Shown here: one piece after another, positions 62,426 to 64,000 of the stretch
Position numbering within the stretch: the first letter of the stretch is position 1
Layout: each line of letters opens with the position of its first letter
Source: Citrobacter sp. RHB25-C09
Lineage (GTDB): Bacteria; Pseudomonadota; Gammaproteobacteria; Enterobacterales; Enterobacteriaceae
DNA length: 64,000 nucleotides
NCBI RefSeq assembly: GCF_013836145.1
Contig: NZ_CP057483.1
Coordinates: 4,092,001 to 4,156,000, forward strand
Direction: 5' to 3'
Position numbers and translations under genes: made by a program
Notes under the pieces: generated by a model
What the model was told of the DNA's origin: nothing
The model's database searches: none
Seen by the model: only the letters and a program-made list of their open reading frames with translations

Positions 62426-63436
62426 ATGAGACGAGAACTTGCCATCGAATTTTCCCGCGTAACCGAAGCGGCGGCGCTGGCTGGCTACAAATGGTTGGGT
62501 CGTGGTGATAAAAACACGGCAGACGGCGCAGCGGTCAACGCCATGCGCATTATGCTCAACCAGGTCAACATTGACGGGACCATCGTGATCGGTGAAGGCG
62601 AGATCGACGAAGCGCCGATGCTCTACATCGGTGAGAAAGTCGGTACCGGTCGCGGTGACGCGGTGGATATTGCCGTGGATCCTATCGAAGGTACGCGCAT
62701 GACCGCGATGGGCCAGGCCAACGCGCTGGCGGTGCTGGCGGTCGGCGATAAGGGCTGCTTCCTGAACGCGCCGGACATGTATATGGAAAAGTTGATTGTC
62801 GGGCCGGGCGCAAAAGGCGCTATCGATCTCAACCTGCCGCTGGCGGATAACCTGCGCAACATCGCTCTCGCGCTGGGTAAACCGCTGAGTGAACTCACCG
62901 TCACTATTCTGGCAAAACCCCGCCACGATGACGTGATTGCAGAAATGGCGAAACTGGGCGTGCGCGTATTCGCCATCCCTGACGGCGACGTGGCGGCGTC
63001 GATTTTGACCTGTATGCCAGACAGCGAAGTTGATGTGCTGTACGGCATTGGCGGTGCGCCGGAAGGTGTTGTGTCCGCAGCGGTGATCCGCGCGCTGGAC
63101 GGCGACATGCAGGGCCGCCTGCTGGCGCGTCACGATGTTAAAGGTGACAGTGAAGAAAACCGTCGTATTGGTGAGCAAGAGCTGGCACGCTGCCAGGCGA
63201 TGGGCATTGAAGCAGGCAAAGCTCTGCGTCTGGATGAGATGGCACGCAGCGACAACGTTATCTTCTCCGCCACCGGCATCACCAAAGGCGACCTGCTGGA
63301 AGGTATTAGTCGCAAAGGCAATATCGCCACCACCGAAACGCTGCTGATTCGCGGTAAATCCCGCACCATCCGCCGCATTCAGTCGATTCACTATCTCGAT
63401 CGCAAAGACCCGGACGTACAGGCGCATATCCTGTAA
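62426..63436 (+). CDS. glpX: Fructose-1,6-bisphosphatase class II
   Basis: Gluconeogenic phosphatase of the inositol-phosphatase superfamily, useful for growth on glycerol. It has 336 residues. The metal-binding motif is VDPIEGTRMTAMG (near residue 85), and the upstream GEGEIDEAPM supplies further acidic ligands. It follows glpK by 156 bp, probably read through from the glpF promoter. Confidence 0.97.
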   Translation: MRRELAIEFSRVTEAAALAGYKWLGRGDKNTADGAAVNAMRIMLNQVNIDGTIVIGEGEIDEAPMLYIGEKVGTGRGDAVDIAVDPIEGTRMTAMGQANALAVLAVGDKGCFLNAPDMYMEKLIVGPGAKGAIDLNLPLADNLRNIALALGKPLSELTVTILAKPRHDDVIAEMAKLGVRVFAIPDGDVAASILTCMPDSEVDVLYGIGGAPEGVVSAAVIRALDGDMQGRLLARHDVKGDSEENRRIGEQELARCQAMGIEAGKALRLDEMARSDNVIFSATGITKGDLLEGISRKGNIATTETLLIRGKSRTIRRIQSIHYLDRKDPDVQAHIL

Positions 63437-63443
63437 TCGCTCC

Positions 63444-63526
63444 CTGCCGGGGGCGCTTCGCTTGCCCGGCCTACAGGGGTGCAGTGTTGTAGGCCGGATA
63501 AGGCGCTTCGCTTGACCGGCCTACAG
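63444..63526. repeat. Paired REP units between glpX and fpr
   Basis: TGCCGGGGGCGCTTCGCTTGCCCGGCCTAC (63445-63474) and GTAGGCCGGATAAGGCGCTTCGCTTGACCGGCCTAC (63489-63524), in near-tandem arrangement. Confidence 0.85.
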
Positions 63527-63643
63527 GCACCTGTGCTGCTATTCGGCATAAATTTGTTAGATCGAGCCTTCCGGCCCTCGCGGGCTGGAATTTTTCTGTT
63601 CATGGAACGAAGATAATGGGACACGTTCAGAACAGGAGATAAC

Positions 63644-64000
63644 CATGGCAGATTGGGTAACAGGCAAAGTCACTAAGGTACAAAACTGGACCGATGCCCT
63701 GTTTAGTCTGACCGTCCACGCCCCCGTTCATCCTTTCACTGCAGGCCAATTCACCAAACTCGGTCTTGAGATCGACGGTGAGCGCGTCCAGCGCGCCTAT
63801 TCTTATGTGAATGCCCCTGATAATCCCGATCTGGAGTTTTACCTGGTCACTGTGCCTGACGGTAAACTGAGCCCGCGCCTGGCGGCGCTAAAGCCCGGCG
63901 ACGACATTCAGGTCGTGAGCGAAGCGGCGGGATTCTTCGTCCTCGAAGAAGTGCCAGACTGCGATACGCTGTGGATGCTCGCCACCGGCACCGCGATTGG
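63644..64000 (+). CDS. fpr: Ferredoxin/flavodoxin-NADP reductase, N-terminal part (partial)
   Basis: FAD enzyme that passes electrons from NADPH to flavodoxin or ferredoxin and responds to SoxRS in E. coli. The first 119 residues are visible, starting MADWVTGKVTKVQNWT. The FAD-binding block RAYSYVNAPDNPDLEFYLV is near residue 50. A strong AACAGGAG ribosome-binding site precedes the start. The rest lies beyond the right edge. Confidence 0.96.

Overview
The window is ordinary core chromosome of an enterobacterium close to Escherichia, Salmonella and Citrobacter. Almost every protein reads as a near-identical, same-length copy of an E. coli K-12 protein, and gene order follows the E. coli rplA-rrnB-btuB-argECBH-ppc-frw-metJBLF-priA-hslVU-glpFKX-fpr segment in reverse orientation. 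Four departures suggest Citrobacter or a near relative rather than E. coli: Ile/Ala tRNAs in the rRNA spacer, a strongly diverged btuB, a LysR/decarboxylase gene pair between metF and metL, and katG directly beside gldA. The genus is inferred, not proven.

Layout. 1-3900: ribosomal and translation genes on the minus strand (rplA partial, rplK, nusG, secE, tufB and four tRNAs co-transcribed ahead of tufB). 4228-7196: coaA, then birA and murB. 7345-13160: a complete rRNA operon on the minus strand (16S, tRNA-Ile, tRNA-Ala, 23S, 5S) with P1/P2 promoters, boxA signals and a terminator. 13187-20850: murI overlapping btuB, the B12 riboswitch, trmA, yijD-fabR, sthA and oxyR. 20946-25703: the OxyS small RNA and the arginine cluster argH, argB, argC / argE with ARG boxes. 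26049-31641: ppc, a phosphoethanolamine transferase (eptC/cptA) and an AraC-type regulator.

31628-41245 is a sugar-processing island: a fructose-type PTS (frwB, frwC, frwD), a three-domain PTS phosphotransferase (ptsA), a glycyl-radical enzyme with its activase (pflD, pflC), fructose-6-phosphate aldolase (fsaB) and glycerol dehydrogenase (gldA). 41379-50419: katG and the methionine regulon (metF, metL, metB, metJ with met boxes), interrupted by the LysR/decarboxylase pair. 50597-59487: rpmE, priA, cytR, ftsN, the heat-shock protease hslVU, menA, rraA and zapB. 59894-64000: the glycerol regulon glpFK and glpX, then the start of fpr.

Intergenic gaps carry many REP/BIME palindromes. At least five copies of a second hairpin-like repeat lie in the rRNA spacers and before ppc and zapB. 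No insertion sequence, prophage, CRISPR array or toxin-antitoxin pair was seen. I did not find a convincing new multi-gene system. The best candidates for a second look are the btuB allele, the altered OxyS terminator loop, the LysR/decarboxylase pair, and PflD as a probable dehydratase. Comparisons with E. coli are from memory of its sequences, not from a search.
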